Below, in pieces: positions 10,606-20,317 of a stretch of DNA of 64,000 bases. The notes beneath the pieces were generated by a model, which saw only the letters and a program-made list of their open reading frames with translations, made no database searches and was not told where the DNA came from. Numbering within the stretch: the first letter of the stretch is position 1; the number at the start of each line of letters is the position of its first letter. The stretch lies in the NCBI GenBank assembly GCA_020744425.1, contig JAGMUV010000012.1:1426001-1490000 (forward strand), given 5' to 3'. This stretch comes from Dactylonectria macrodidyma (Eukaryota > Ascomycota > Sordariomycetes > Hypocreales > Nectriaceae). Position numbers and translations under genes: made by a program.

Positions 10606-13416
10606 CTAGGGGCACAGTCCCCTGACTAAGCATCCATCTTGACGCAATTTCAAGGGAGCAATTTTCAGGGGCTAAGCATCTTCATCCTGACCTCTGCATC
10701 ATGTCATCAATTAACCTCAATGGATCAATTTCCGGAAGACTGCTTACCTCCTGAGCATACATATGCATCCAGAGATGATCTATTCCAAGCGATCAATGAC
10801 TGGGCATCGCCACGAGGCTATGCCTTTGTTACAGGAAGGTCCAACAAAGGCAAGTCTGGGAGGCTTACAGTATACTTCACTTGCGATCGTGCCCGTCGGC
10901 CTCCAAGCGCCTCAAGAAGCCGTGTTCGGGCAACCTGCACTCGAAGTACTCTCTGCCCGTTCTCTATCATCGCAAAGGAGTTACCGGACGCATCTGGCTG
11001 GGTTGTACGACATCGATCGGATAGTCAATATGCTGTACCGGTACATAACCACACGCCAAGCACCCACCCGACTGCCCATCCTGTTCTACGAAGGCTCTCA
11101 AAAGACGACAAATCAACAATTAGCAATCTTACAAAGGCTGGAATCAGCTCAAAGGAGATCACATCCTATATGCGGCAACATTCAAATTCCATTGCAACCC
11201 AGAAGGATATCTCGAACAGTATCGCAGAAGCTCGACGATCATCTCGCTTTGGCGAAAATACAATGCATGCTCTTATTAACCAACTAGACCAAGAGGGTTT
11301 TTGGAATCGTATGCAGGTGGATAGTGAAGGCAGGGTTACGGCGGTTTTATTTGCTCATCCTGACTCACTTGCGTATCTGCAAGCGTACTCCGACCTTCTT
11401 CTTTTAGACTGCACATATAAGACGAACCGATATGGCATGCCGCTTCTGGACATCATCGGCGTTGATGCCTGCCAACGATCATTCTGCATTGCCTTTGCAT
11501 TCCTCAGCGGCGAAGAGGAACAAGACTACCTATGGGCTCTCGAACGACTGAAGTCGTTATATGAGATCTGCAATACAAGCTTTCCATCTGTCATTATTAC
11601 AGACTGCGCTTTAGCTTGTATAAATGCAGTTGCTATCTGCTTTCCCTCTGCAGTCCTTCTGCTGTGCCTTTGGCATGCCAATAAGGCAGTCCTTGCTTAT
11701 TGTCGGCCAGCCTTTATTCAATACCGGACGGACCCAAAGATAATGGAGGCAGGGCTTCTTAGGTGGCAGGAGTTCTATAACCAGTGGCATTTTATCATTC
11801 AATCAGCTGATCAGGTAACCTTTGATCAGCGGGTTCAGCAGCTTGAGCAGCGGTATCTACCCGCCTACGCCAATGAGATTGGATATTTGCATGCAACGTG
11901 GCTAAACCCTCACAAGGAGAAGCTTGTAAAAGCTTGGGTTGATCAACATCTCCACTTTGGTACTGTTGTTACCTCCCGTGTGGAAGGAATTCATAGCCTG
12001 CTTAAAAGCTATTGAATACGTCTACACTAGATTTATTTGAGGCTTGGGGTTCCATTGCACGAGCTGTTACCAACCAAGTCCATCAGCTACAGTCAAATCA
12101 AGCCCAGCAGCAACTTCGACAACCAATTGAGCTTCGTATAGCTCTATATAGCGCTGTTCAAGGCTGGGTATCTTTTGAGGCGTTGAGGAAGGTTGAAGAG
12201 CAACGAAAGCGGCTTTTGGATAAAAACTTCCCCCTGCCCCGCTGCACTGGCGTTTTTATGCGAACAATGGGATTGCCTTGCGCTCACTTACTTCAAACCC
12301 TGCAAGAACAAGGCAAAGTTCTTCTTCTTGAACACTTCCACAAGCATTGGCACCTCAAGCGCTCAGGGCAGCAACAATTACTTCTTGAGCCTCGCACTCG
12401 AATAGATGCAAGGCCTGCCGTATCGAACTTGCCAAAATCAAGTACAAGAAGACTACCGAGCTCCTTTGAAGCCGCTGAGGCTATAGGAAAGGCAAGAGCG
12501 AAGGCCCCGTCAAAATGTAGTAGATGCCATGAAGTTGGTCACCAAATGAATTCGAAGGCATGTCCCTTGCGGCATCAAGAGCTTTTGGAAAGGGTAGCAG
12601 CAGAGGCAAAGGCACTGGCAGTAACAGAAGCATCGGCAATGACAACGGCACCGACAGTCCTCGCTGATCAGTCAGAGACTGTGACCGGGATCCTGCAAGA
12701 CTCGCCCGGTGGCGCCTCTCAGCGGCCAGAATCCCTTGCTCATGAACCATCTCCTTCGCCTGGCCCGCCATCACCATTGCTACCGAGGTACGACTCGCCA
12801 GAGGCGATATATGGAAGATACGTCGCCGCAAGGAGCGCGTGGTACGCAGCGCAGCCGGCTGGCAGCATCAAGACGAACCAACAATATCGCAGGGCGATGG
12901 GACTCCCACTAAGGTATGACAAGCCGAGCTACGAGTGGTGCTTGGACTACAAGCAGATGTCCAAGCTCTGTGTCACGTCAACAGGATCAAGAGATTGGAC
13001 GAAAGAAGAGATGATGGCGTATTTGGACTGGAGTAAAGCGGAGGATGAGCGAGTTGAAGCACAGGTTGCCGAGGAGATGGGAGACGATCCTTTGGCGAAT
13101 AGAAGAAGGGGAGTCAAAGATATTTGGGGGAGAATCGAAGCGGACAGTAGGGAACAAGATGCTTTGCACTTAGCTCATGGGCGTACAGAAGACTGTATCA
13201 TTGTTGGAAGTAATGGGTGTTAGACGATCACTTGGTACAAAAGCCGTCGAGTATCCTCTAGTTGCCGTAGCTGTGTAAATTTGGATAACTCTCCCCACCC
13301 CCATTTCAACAATCATATTTGAAAGGTAGTCATCGGCTCTGTTGAATGCGTTGGTGTATTCAGTCAGTTCCTGACTCAACGGAAGGAAATGCTTAGTCAG
13401 GGGACTGTGCCCCTAG
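10606..13416 (+). mobile_element. MULE B, inserted in the right terminal repeat of MULE A
   Basis: The ends are inverted repeats of about 28 bp, outermost CTAGGGGCACAGTCCCCTGA (left 10606, right 13416). Outside them the sequence resumes the terminal repeat of MULE A on both sides, which proves an insertion. No 9-bp TSD could be found: the flanks read TTTCAGGCT and CCCGCCGAC. The words GTGCCCC/GGGGCAC also occur in the MULE A end itself, so the exact borders may be off by up to about 10 bp. The element is about 2.8 kb with one transposase region on the plus strand. Confidence 0.75.
10720..13223 (+). pseudogene. MULE B transposase with a one-base frameshift
   Basis: The start chosen is the ATG at 10720 (MDQFPEDCLPP). 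The first frame runs to a TGA at 12013-12015 and has the FAR1-like N-terminus and the MULE core (LLLLDCTYKTNRYG, VIITDCALACINA, VTSRVEGIHSLLKSY). The second frame, overlapping at about 12012, continues with the remaining C-terminal part, including the zinc knuckle CSRCHEVGHQMNSKACPLR and the C-terminal block shared with MULEs A and C. The junction looks like loss of one T just after the third catalytic acid. A sequencing error cannot be excluded. Without the shift it would give about 835 residues, close to a normal Hop-type transposase. Confidence 0.82.
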
Positions 13417-13691
13417 CCCGCCGACAGGGGGGGCTGTGCCCCGAGCACACAGGACCTGTGCGCCTAGACAGCGCCTCCACGAGACTTGTTGTTATGTAAT
13501 CAATCCATCCACCGTTGGGGTTCGTGGATTGAGATGTGGATTGACGTGGACGCTAGTCAGGGGTATGGGTGACCTAATATATTTCGTTAATATTTGCTAC
13601 GTATCTCTGCGCAACCACTAACAGATCTAATCAGGCAATACCTCAGACGTGTTCTGACACGTCGTGACGCGTTATAACGCCTGAGCCCAAA

Positions 13692-16315
13692 ATGTCTCTT
13701 CATTTACTCGATTCATACGGTCGGGGAACCTTCAATCTCGAGATGGCGGACTTCCCTTTTGACCCTAAACTACCGACCAACAACGAGGGGCATGCTGAGG
13801 TCCCTCGGCCTGCTCTGGATCCGCACCCCGAAGTCCGCCAGCCTTCTACTTGGGCACCAACAAGTGATGAGGAGCGGAGGATCTTCCGCGTCTGGAAGGG
13901 ATTCACGCTGGCCGAGCGCAGCAAAGATACCCTATCATGGGTATGGAATTACGGAGTCGAGATTCAATCTGTAACGGGTCAGGCCCACTTGGCTGGCGGC
14001 TCTGCCGCCAAGCCCGAATTCTTCTCCACAGCGCCATCGAGTCGATTCTCGAATCTTCTATATTAAAGAAGATATAACGCTTCACGCACCCAGTTTGTAT
14101 TTAGATTCTTTCCTTTCTTCACCTTGAAAGTAAACAGCATAGGGACTAGTTAGTTGAATCAACTCGCTAGAGGCCTTTCACACAATCCAAAACATCCCGA
14201 CGATGGATCTGTATGCCATGTGTGCGCCAGAAGACCCCCACGCCGCAGTCATATGAATCCAAAGGCACCCAAAACGCTGAACTCCACCTCTGGAAAGCTC
14301 ACGGCTACTGGGATCCATCAGGACGACGATCAACACCGTCAGAGAAGAAAGGAGGCAAGAGGGTGCTTGCTTCTATTTCGGACTTTATGAGCCTCAAACG
14401 TTCCGATCCTAAGGATCAAGCGCTGGCCAATAGCTTGATCAAACGCTTCGATCGAGGAGAGTTCCAGAAGCTCATTGTCAACTGGATAGTCGAAAGCCAG
14501 CAATCGTTCAAGCAGGTTGAACACCCCAGATTGCAACAGATTTTCGAATACCTCAATCCGGCGGTCAAGGTTACGAGTGCGCACATTACAGCGAAGACTG
14601 TGCACAGACTGGCGGTGCAACAATTCGAGCGGTATCATAGCACAGTCCAACAGGTCTTGAAGAGGCCGCCGGGTCAGATCCACATTGCCTTTGACGGCGC
14701 AAGGACTAGGAATCGTCACGCGTTATATGGCGTGACGGCTGTCTTCAGAGACCACGAGAATCAGCTCCAAAAAGTTGTGCTCGGCATTCCGGAGCTGGTA
14801 GAGCGACATACTGGCGAGAACATTGCCGCCGAGATCCTCGAGATCATCAGGTCGTTTGGCATCGAGGACAAGGTCGGTTACTTCACTCTCGATAACGCGG
14901 CAAATAATGAAACGGCAATGTTGGAGATTGCAGAAGAGCTGAAGTTCGACCCGATTCAACGACGCGTTCGATGCATAGGACACATCCTTAACCTTGTTGT
15001 TAAATCCCTTCTCTTTGGAAAGGATGTTGATGCGTTTGAGAAATCTATCGTCAAGGGGGAGCCTTTAGTGAGAGCAACCCATGACGATTGGATGCGGAAG
15101 GGTCCTGTTGGGAAAGCACATAACTTCGTCGTTTGGGTCCATCGGTCCGACTTACTGACTCAGTTGCTTCGTCAACTGCAACAAGACTCATTTGCAGCTT
15201 CTGGCGATCCTGAAGGTGGAAAGCGACGGCCAGTTGACGTTGTCCTTGACAACGATACTAGATGGTTATCTCAATACTACATGATAAAACGAATGCTTCG
15301 ATTGCAGCCCTTCTACGAAGAATTCATCGCCAAAGCCAAGAGGCTATTCCGAGACGCTCGGAAAGGTGAGGGAGGACAGAAGTTTCCTCCCTGCCTCGAG
15401 GAGTCGAGCTTCATCAACGAGAGCGATTGGGCGGTGCTGAGGACGTTTGATGAGATCCTCTCCGATTTCCACGTGGTTGTGCAAGTACTTCAGGGAGACG
15501 GACAGTCGCGATATCGATCGTCTGGAATTAGAGAAACCTTTGGCTCTATGACTGATGTGCTGGAGGCGTTCGAATTCCTACTTGGGAGGCTCGAGGATGC
15601 AAAATCGCATATTGAGAGGCATCCTGAGCCGGAGCAATTCAGTGTCAATATCAACCTTGGCTGGAAGAAGCTTGATAAGTATTACAACACTTTGAGGGAC
15701 TCGCCAGCATACTACGCCGCTGCCGCCTTGCACCCTAGCCTGCGATGGGACTATTTCGACGAGGTTTGGGGCCAACAGCATCCGGGTTGGGTCGATGAAG
15801 CAAAGGATATCGTGCAACGTCTTTGGGAGACAGAATACAGGGACCTACAGATCACAGTCACGTCTCCTGAAGGTCCGGTTGTGAAGAGGCGAAAGACGAC
15901 CTTGTCCTCCTTTGATCGGTATCGTAATCGATACCGTCAAAGCCAACCCTCCGCTACTCAAGCGGATGAATATATCCGCTGGCAGGCCAGTGTGTCTGGG
16001 AGCGACAAGGACGTCGCAAACCCAGTTGAGTATTGGATCCTCAAGAGGTTTGAGTACCCGAGACTATCTCGAATGGCTCTTGACGTCATGACAGTGCCGG
16101 CCATGAGCTCGGAGTGCGAGAGACTGTTCTCTGCCACCGGGCTGATGGTCACGCCCCTCCGAAACCGCTTAGACGCTGGGACGATTGGACTAATCCAAAC
16201 GCTGCAATCTTGGTTACGCACAGGCATTATCGAAGATGTTGATAGCATACTGCTTGACGATACAGCGTTGGAGGAGGCTGTTGGACGGGCTTGTTTGGAG
16301 GAGCAACAGGAGTGA
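13692..16315 (+). CDS. hAT transposase, intact, two exons
   Basis: The likely structure is exon 1 13692-13970, intron 13971-14170 (GTAACG...CGCTAG) and exon 2 14171-16315, giving about 807 residues. The splice joins SWVWNYGVEIQS to RPFTQSKTSRRWICMPC, completing a BED-type zinc finger (Cys-x2-Cys, then HLWKAH). The catalytic region shows HIAFDGARTRN, GYFTLDNAANNET, RCIGHILNLVVK and LDNDTRWLS. The C-terminal dimerisation domain shows MTVPAMSSECERLFSATG. It catalyses cut-and-paste transposition in the nucleus and leaves 8-bp duplications. The first exon start could instead be the ATG at 13743. The protein looks complete although the element's own 5' terminus is now about 9.5 kb away. Confidence 0.85.
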
Positions 16316-16540
16316 GGCAATCGAAATATCGGCGATAGGTTCCCGAATTGCCCGATTAGGAAATCCGAGTTAATGTGACAGGGGTCTTCCACGGGTTCAA
16401 TATTATGGACATCAATCCACAGATAGCCTCGTGGACATCAATCCACGAGCACTCTGCTGAGTAAGCCGTCAATTCAATCCACAAAGTCGGATATTGACGT
16501 GGATGGATTGATTCCCTACCCTGTTGGAGCCCGCCGTACG

Positions 16541-16808
16541 GAGGACCATTTCAAAAGTCATGTCCCAATCTCAAGCCGCACTTTTTAAGACAGCCAATCA
16601 GAGGAGGCGAGATACATGAGGTACTTCACGTCATTCGACTACCCTACAAGCTCGAGATCTATAGCGCATTGAACAACTGCTAGCAGATCGTAGCGGGCGC
16701 TCTTAGCCTCTGGAAACCCCTAAAGATACAGGGATATATATCAGAGGCAGCAGGGAGCAAGGGCCCTGAAGGCTATGTGTTCATAGGACATGACTTTTGA
16801 AATGGTCA
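16541..16808. repeat. Short inverted-repeat (MITE-like) element
   Basis: GACCATTTCAAAAGTCATGTCC at about 16542-16563 is repeated as an exact inverted copy at about 16786-16807, enclosing some 220 bp without a reading frame. This is the architecture of a miniature inverted-repeat element. No clear target duplication was found, so the superfamily is not assigned. Confidence 0.55.
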
Positions 16809-16885
16809 TGTATTGATTTGGGTGGCGAAGTTCGGCTAAGTAGCAAACCCTTCAATATGCCATAAGATGCTATGCCTGATCACAT

Positions 16886-17050
16886 GTGAGATGTGTTAGA
16901 TTGACGCCTATGTGCGGTTTAATGGGTGCTAATGTTATTGGACACGCGGTGCGTATCTCGAACGCACGAAAGGGTGAATTCAGTAGATCATGGAGCAGAA
17001 ACTGGTGATCTTATTTATTGATGACTTGATGTCCTTTTCTTCTTGCTTGT
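16886..17050. repeat. LTR fragments related to the solo LTR at 58743
   Basis: 16932-17050 (TGTTATTGGACACGCGG..., then GGTGAATTCAG, then GGTGATCTTATTTATTGATG) matches the first part of the LTR at 58743-59055. Just to its left, 16886-16915 (TGTTAGATTGACGCC...) is the inverted LTR 3' end. So two LTR pieces lie in opposite orientation, probably the product of rearrangement. Confidence 0.5.
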
Positions 17051-17814
17051 CCCTTCTACTCACCATCCTCTCTTGTCCTAGCCTTCCCGGCCGATTTTCT
17101 TCCTACAAACCTCACCGTGGTAGGCCTTTGGTTGGGTACTTCTAGGGCTAGATGCTGCGTTCTTGTGTGATGAACTCGATGACTAATACCCTGAGCGCCC
17201 TGCAGGCAGTCTCCGCAACCATTCTCGCCTCTGTGGGGCTTTCTCAAGTTCGGCTTCGACCTGCACGGGCAGCAGAAGAATGAAGGCATGGTCAAGGACG
17301 TCAGCTTCGTCAACATCGACAGCAAAATATACAAGGTGCCTACCAGCATGTAGCTGAAGAACAAGGAGCTCAAGAAGGCGGTGGGGAAATAGTCGGTACC
17401 CGGCAGTCTCCAGGTGTGACATGTGACATAGTTGACCCGGATGCCGATTGTTACTCCATAACTACCGCACACTTGGGCGGCATCTTCTCCGTCGGCTTGA
17501 ATATAAGCCCGACTCGAAATTATTGATCTCTGTATTTAATAGTCTCAGTCTTCTGTTGAAATTGCTGTTGAGACTACTGCTTCTGCACCACGATGCAGTG
17601 GAAACATTAGTCATTTTAAGTTACTATTGCCTTGGGCTTGGGTATTGGGTCCATCATACTGTTGTTCTTACTGTAGGTTTTTTTTACTGCTTAACTTTGG
17701 TCCCCCCTCCAGGTGTGTGCTATCAAGGTCGCTTACCTCTTCAATAGTCTCAGTCATTCCCCTCCCCCTCTTTCCCTCCTTTATGGACCAATAAACACGA
17801 CAACACGAGGCAAC
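17051..17814. other. Gap: gene remnants not identified
   Basis: A plus-strand stretch at about 17230-17350 reads like coding sequence (LKFGFDLHGQQKNEGM, VNIDSKIYKVPTSM) but is cut by stops on both sides; I do not recognise the family. The remainder up to the next start codon is unremarkable and should hold the promoter of the SnoaL-like gene. Confidence 0.35.
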
Positions 17815-18315
17815 ATGGAAGTTTCTCCTGACATAGCGGCGATAATAATCAAGAAGAAAGCGATGTATGGCCGCTACATCGACACAAAAGAATGGGATAA
17901 GCTTGGCCAGATCATGCTACCCGATGCGAAACTCAGTTTTAAAGATACGGACGGATCCCCGTTGATTGTTGGAAAGACATGCTTAGTTTTCCCGTCTGCG
18001 GCATCGTTCGCGACTTTCTTCAAAAGGTTCTTTGCGAAAGCACAGACTCTCCATATGTTTTCGCTTGGAGAGCTCGAGCAAAGAGGGCCAGGCGAAGTCA
18101 AGGCAATCTGGGCTATGGAAGATGAGATTATTCTACGCGGGTCGGCCGGTTTGGTTGAGATTAGAGGAGGGGGCTATTATTACGAAATATGGACGCAGAA
18201 GGACGGGGACTGGTTCTTGAAATCACTAAACTTGTGTAGAACATACACGAAAACGAGTTTAGTAGCAAAGGTTCTCGCTGCATTACAAACATACATGGAC
18301 CTCACTTTCTATTAG
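17815..18315 (+). CDS. SnoaL-like (NTF2-fold) domain protein
   Basis: This is a single exon of 166 codons from ATG 17815, chosen because the upstream in-frame sequence is not protein-like and CAACATGG is a fair fungal start context. The protein begins MEVSPDIAAIIIKKKAMYGR and has the pattern of the SnoaL-like/NTF2 superfamily: an N-terminal helix with YGRYIDTKEWDKLGQIMLPDAKL, a central region with hydrophobic strands (EVKAIWAMEDEI) and a last strand pair (GYYYEIWTQKDGDWFLKSL). Members are small cyclases, dehydratases or isomerases, or binding proteins in polyketide and other metabolism. The actual substrate cannot be told. No signal peptide is seen, so it is probably cytosolic. It appears intact, flanked by repeats on the left and relics on the right. 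Confidence 0.75.
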   Translation: MEVSPDIAAIIIKKKAMYGRYIDTKEWDKLGQIMLPDAKLSFKDTDGSPLIVGKTCLVFPSAASFATFFKRFFAKAQTLHMFSLGELEQRGPGEVKAIWAMEDEIILRGSAGLVEIRGGGYYYEIWTQKDGDWFLKSLNLCRTYTKTSLVAKVLAALQTYMDLTFY

Positions 18316-18660
18316 AATCCCTAGCTTACAAGGTGGCAATTTGGGGCACGATGTCGGTGAGGAATATGGGGAGAGTTGAACTTGTGTCTCGTTCGACTTG
18401 GGAAGTCGCGAGTGCCGAGGCCATTCGGGGCTCGTCGGGCCCCAGGGGTAGGGTAATGAATTTGGTGTGCCCCAAGCTGATTGCGCCAATGAAGTTTTGT
18501 TCGCCGCGTGGTCGAGACGTGTCGCACCTGACTCAGGACCCAAGTAGCCCCTTTGTGAGAAGCATCTACGATCCGCGATCCGCCAATGATCCGCTATGGC
18601 AGCATAACAGCAGTCACTAGAAACGGTCCTGGGGATTATCAGTCAGCGCAAATCACTGAA
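18316..18660. other. Gap: nothing recognised
   Basis: This is the downstream region of the SnoaL-like gene. No convincing frame, RNA gene or terminal repeat was seen. Confidence 0.4.
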
Positions 18661-18739
18661 ACAGCAGCTTGATGCTGCATCCATCAAGGCTGAATCTGAG
18701 AGAACGACTCTTGCTGACCTCCCAACGGTCAAGATCAGC

Positions 18740-18945
18740 TGCAAGAGGTATTGCCAACAAGAATCGCAAAGGCCGGCGGAGCTGGATTCAAGCCCACGGA
18801 TTCTTCCTCACGGAAGTCAGCCCTGATTTGCGGACGTTGCAGACCTACTGGGCTTGCTCGAACTGTGATGAACGCGGGAAGAGCTCGTTGTTAGTCGCGA
18901 CAAACACCACGTCGCCAATTGAACATCTCCGAAGGTATATGGCAT
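18740..18945 (+). pseudogene. BED zinc-finger fragment of a hAT transposase
   Basis: One open piece reads SWIQAHGFF ... TYWACSNCDERGKSS ... TTSPIEHLRR, matching the BED finger layout: an aromatic start, Cys-x2-Cys, serine-rich loop and a final His-Leu. No catalytic domain follows; instead a hydrolase relic begins within a few bases, so this is a truncated transposase fragment. Confidence 0.5.
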
Positions 18946-18954
18946 CCGTATGAT

Positions 18955-19912
18955 CTCGATCATCACATCGCTCTCCGCAGACGACCTATCCGCTCAGCTG
19001 CGCCGAGCTGGGAACGGTCACCCGTACAGCTACACCTGCAAATTCGAGGGAATCACGCCGCTCTACGAGTACAAGAACGGTGCAGATGTCGAGTAAACCT
19101 GGCCGTCGCCGACCTTTTGTTCCCGGGCTGACCCCTCTAGCATCATAGCAGTACCTGGCCTTGGAAGCCATGCACTCGGCTTCTGGAAATCCCCAAGTAG
19201 CGAGGACGTCTGGCTACGCGACTTCCTGCCCAAGGACGTGCCCAATATCCGGGTGCTGCTCTACGGCTATGATACCACGCTGCCAGGCAGCCTCTCGAAG
19301 CAGTCCATCGAGGACTTGGGTGGTGCCTTGCTGGAACAAATCATTGCCTATCGCGCGAGTGACGGGGTACGTGACTCACCATGCTGTCTGGCTTAAACTA
19401 ACGCCCGAAGACCTCTCACCGCCCGATCATCTTCACCGGCCACAGCCTCGGCGGCCTACTCATCAAAGAGGTGAGGTGTCCCGCCGTCATGTTGCAGCAT
19501 CTAACTGATTGCTGCAGGCGCTTGTTCGTGCGCGCAGAAGACGCAGTAATGCGAACTCTGACCTATCCAAAGCCTCTTATGGACTTCTTTTCTTCGGCGT
19601 GCCCAACCTCTGCCTACGAAACGACTAACTGAGGACTCTTGTCCGAGGCCAGCCCAATGAGGCCTTGATTCACGATCTCCTCGTCGACAGCGACTCTGAG
19701 CCATCGACCTTCCTGAAGAGAATTGCGGACCAGTTTTCAGAGAGCTGCAAGGGCCACTACAGGGTCGTGACCTTCTTCGAGCGCAGGCTCAGCCCAACCC
19801 TAGAGGTTAGATACATCACCAGAAACGGTTGAGTTAACGCTGACTTATCCCACAGCTTGACCAAGACGGGAAGTGGCGCAAGACTGGCCGCCCCTCTTTG
19901 TTGGTGACGGAT
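18955..19912 (+). pseudogene. NLR-type N-terminal alpha/beta-hydrolase domain, broken
   Basis: Coding pieces separated by short introns (for example 19802-19855, GTTAGA...CCACAG) give the hydrolase domain that commonly sits at the N-terminus of fungal NACHT/ankyrin proteins. Landmarks are IIAVPGLGSHALGFW, DVWLRDFLPKDVPNIRVLLYGYDT, the nucleophile motif FTGHSLGGLLIKE, then GLLFFGVPN and a C-terminal part GHYRVVTFFERRLSP ... GKWRKTGRPSLLV. Stops interrupt the frame: one near 19096 and a TAA at about 19628, where CAA (Gln) would be expected. No NACHT or repeat domain follows on this strand. It is inferred to be a relic of a heterokaryon-incompatibility or innate-immunity-type protein. Confidence 0.6.
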
Positions 19913-20087
19913 ATCCATGCTCGAACAAGATTGTCATCGCTTCCTGGAGTCCAAAATACGCCGCAAGATGCACTCCTGTCATTCTCTTTGCTACTCGCTG
20001 ACTGTAGCCAGGGTACTTCCCAGAAACCATCATGGTCTGGGCGCAACCGGAAACCTTCATTTCGCTTTGAAGAAGCGCTAAAACCAA
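19845..20087 (-). pseudogene. Ankyrin-repeat fragment, opposite strand
   Basis: The minus strand contains TGVHLAAYFGLQEAMTILFEHG, a good single ankyrin repeat (xxLHLAAxxGxxxxVxxLLxxG). It abuts the C-terminal end of the hydrolase relic but in the opposite direction, so a NACHT/ankyrin-type gene appears to have been scrambled by an inversion. Only one repeat is legible. Confidence 0.45.
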
Positions 20088-20317
20088 TTTGGTCTCATCA
20101 ACGTCCCTGGGGTCGATGGCTTCTCCAGCCTCCGCAGTTGGGCATCAGGCACGAGGACCAGGCATGCGGATATCTTTATAAGGCACCTCTTCTTCTTGTA
20201 TGCTATCTTGTATGTAGGGAAAACACCATACGTGGCTAGGAAATTCTACATGAAGAGTGCTTATTTACCCTGGTGAGTTGGTATACATAGGATCTACATG
20301 TGGTTGCTTGTCCTTGC

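Larger units (their letters stand above)
3962..13475 (-). mobile_element. Mutator-like element (MULE) A, Hop-like, with 9-bp TSD
   Basis: The termini begin GGCGCTGTCTAGGCGCACAG and are inverted repeats of about 176 bp: left 3962-4137; right 13475 back to 13417, then continuing at 10604 back to 10497 because MULE B sits inside the right repeat. The flanks are an exact 9-bp duplication, TCCACGAGA (3953-3961 and 13476-13484), the length made by Mutator transposases. The element lies within the 5' subterminal region of the hAT at 3881-16523. It carries one transposase gene on the minus strand, split by a further hAT. Without the two nested elements it is about 3.7 kb. Confidence 0.88.
3881..16523 (+). 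mobile_element. hAT transposon (outermost host of the nest)
   Basis: The left end CAGGGTAGGGAATCAATCCA (3881-3900) recurs inverted at the right end (about 16504-16523, with a short insertion). Both ends have ATCAATCCAC/GTGGATTGAT words just inside: 3891-3960 together with 13498-13550 on the left, and 16405-16515 on the right. Between them lies an intact hAT transposase gene. The element's 5' end is cut at 3961 by a 9.5-kb MULE whose 9-bp TSD shows where the two halves rejoin. Without the nested DNA the element is about 3.1 kb, normal for the superfamily. No matching 8-bp flanks were found, so the outer ends may have been altered. Confidence 0.7.

Noticed and set aside
11990..12040. Programmed frameshifting in MULE B as an established feature.
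   Set aside because: There is no slippery heptamer or obvious downstream structure. A simple one-base loss or error is more likely; kept only as a low-interest finding.
12481..12831. Minus-strand frames of 60-120 codons across the transposase genes.
   Set aside because: They are shadows of the plus-strand coding sequence and show no independent domain or start context.
3881..16523. The outer repeats CAGGGTAGGGAATCAATCC taken as the ends of MULE A.
   Set aside because: An exact 9-bp duplication (TCCACGAGA) and long inverted repeats fix the MULE borders at 3962 and 13475. The outer words belong to the hAT that hosts it.
18361..18440. tRNA-like stretch with GTTCGACTTGGGAAGTCG.
   Set aside because: No consistent acceptor, D and anticodon stems could be folded around it on either strand.
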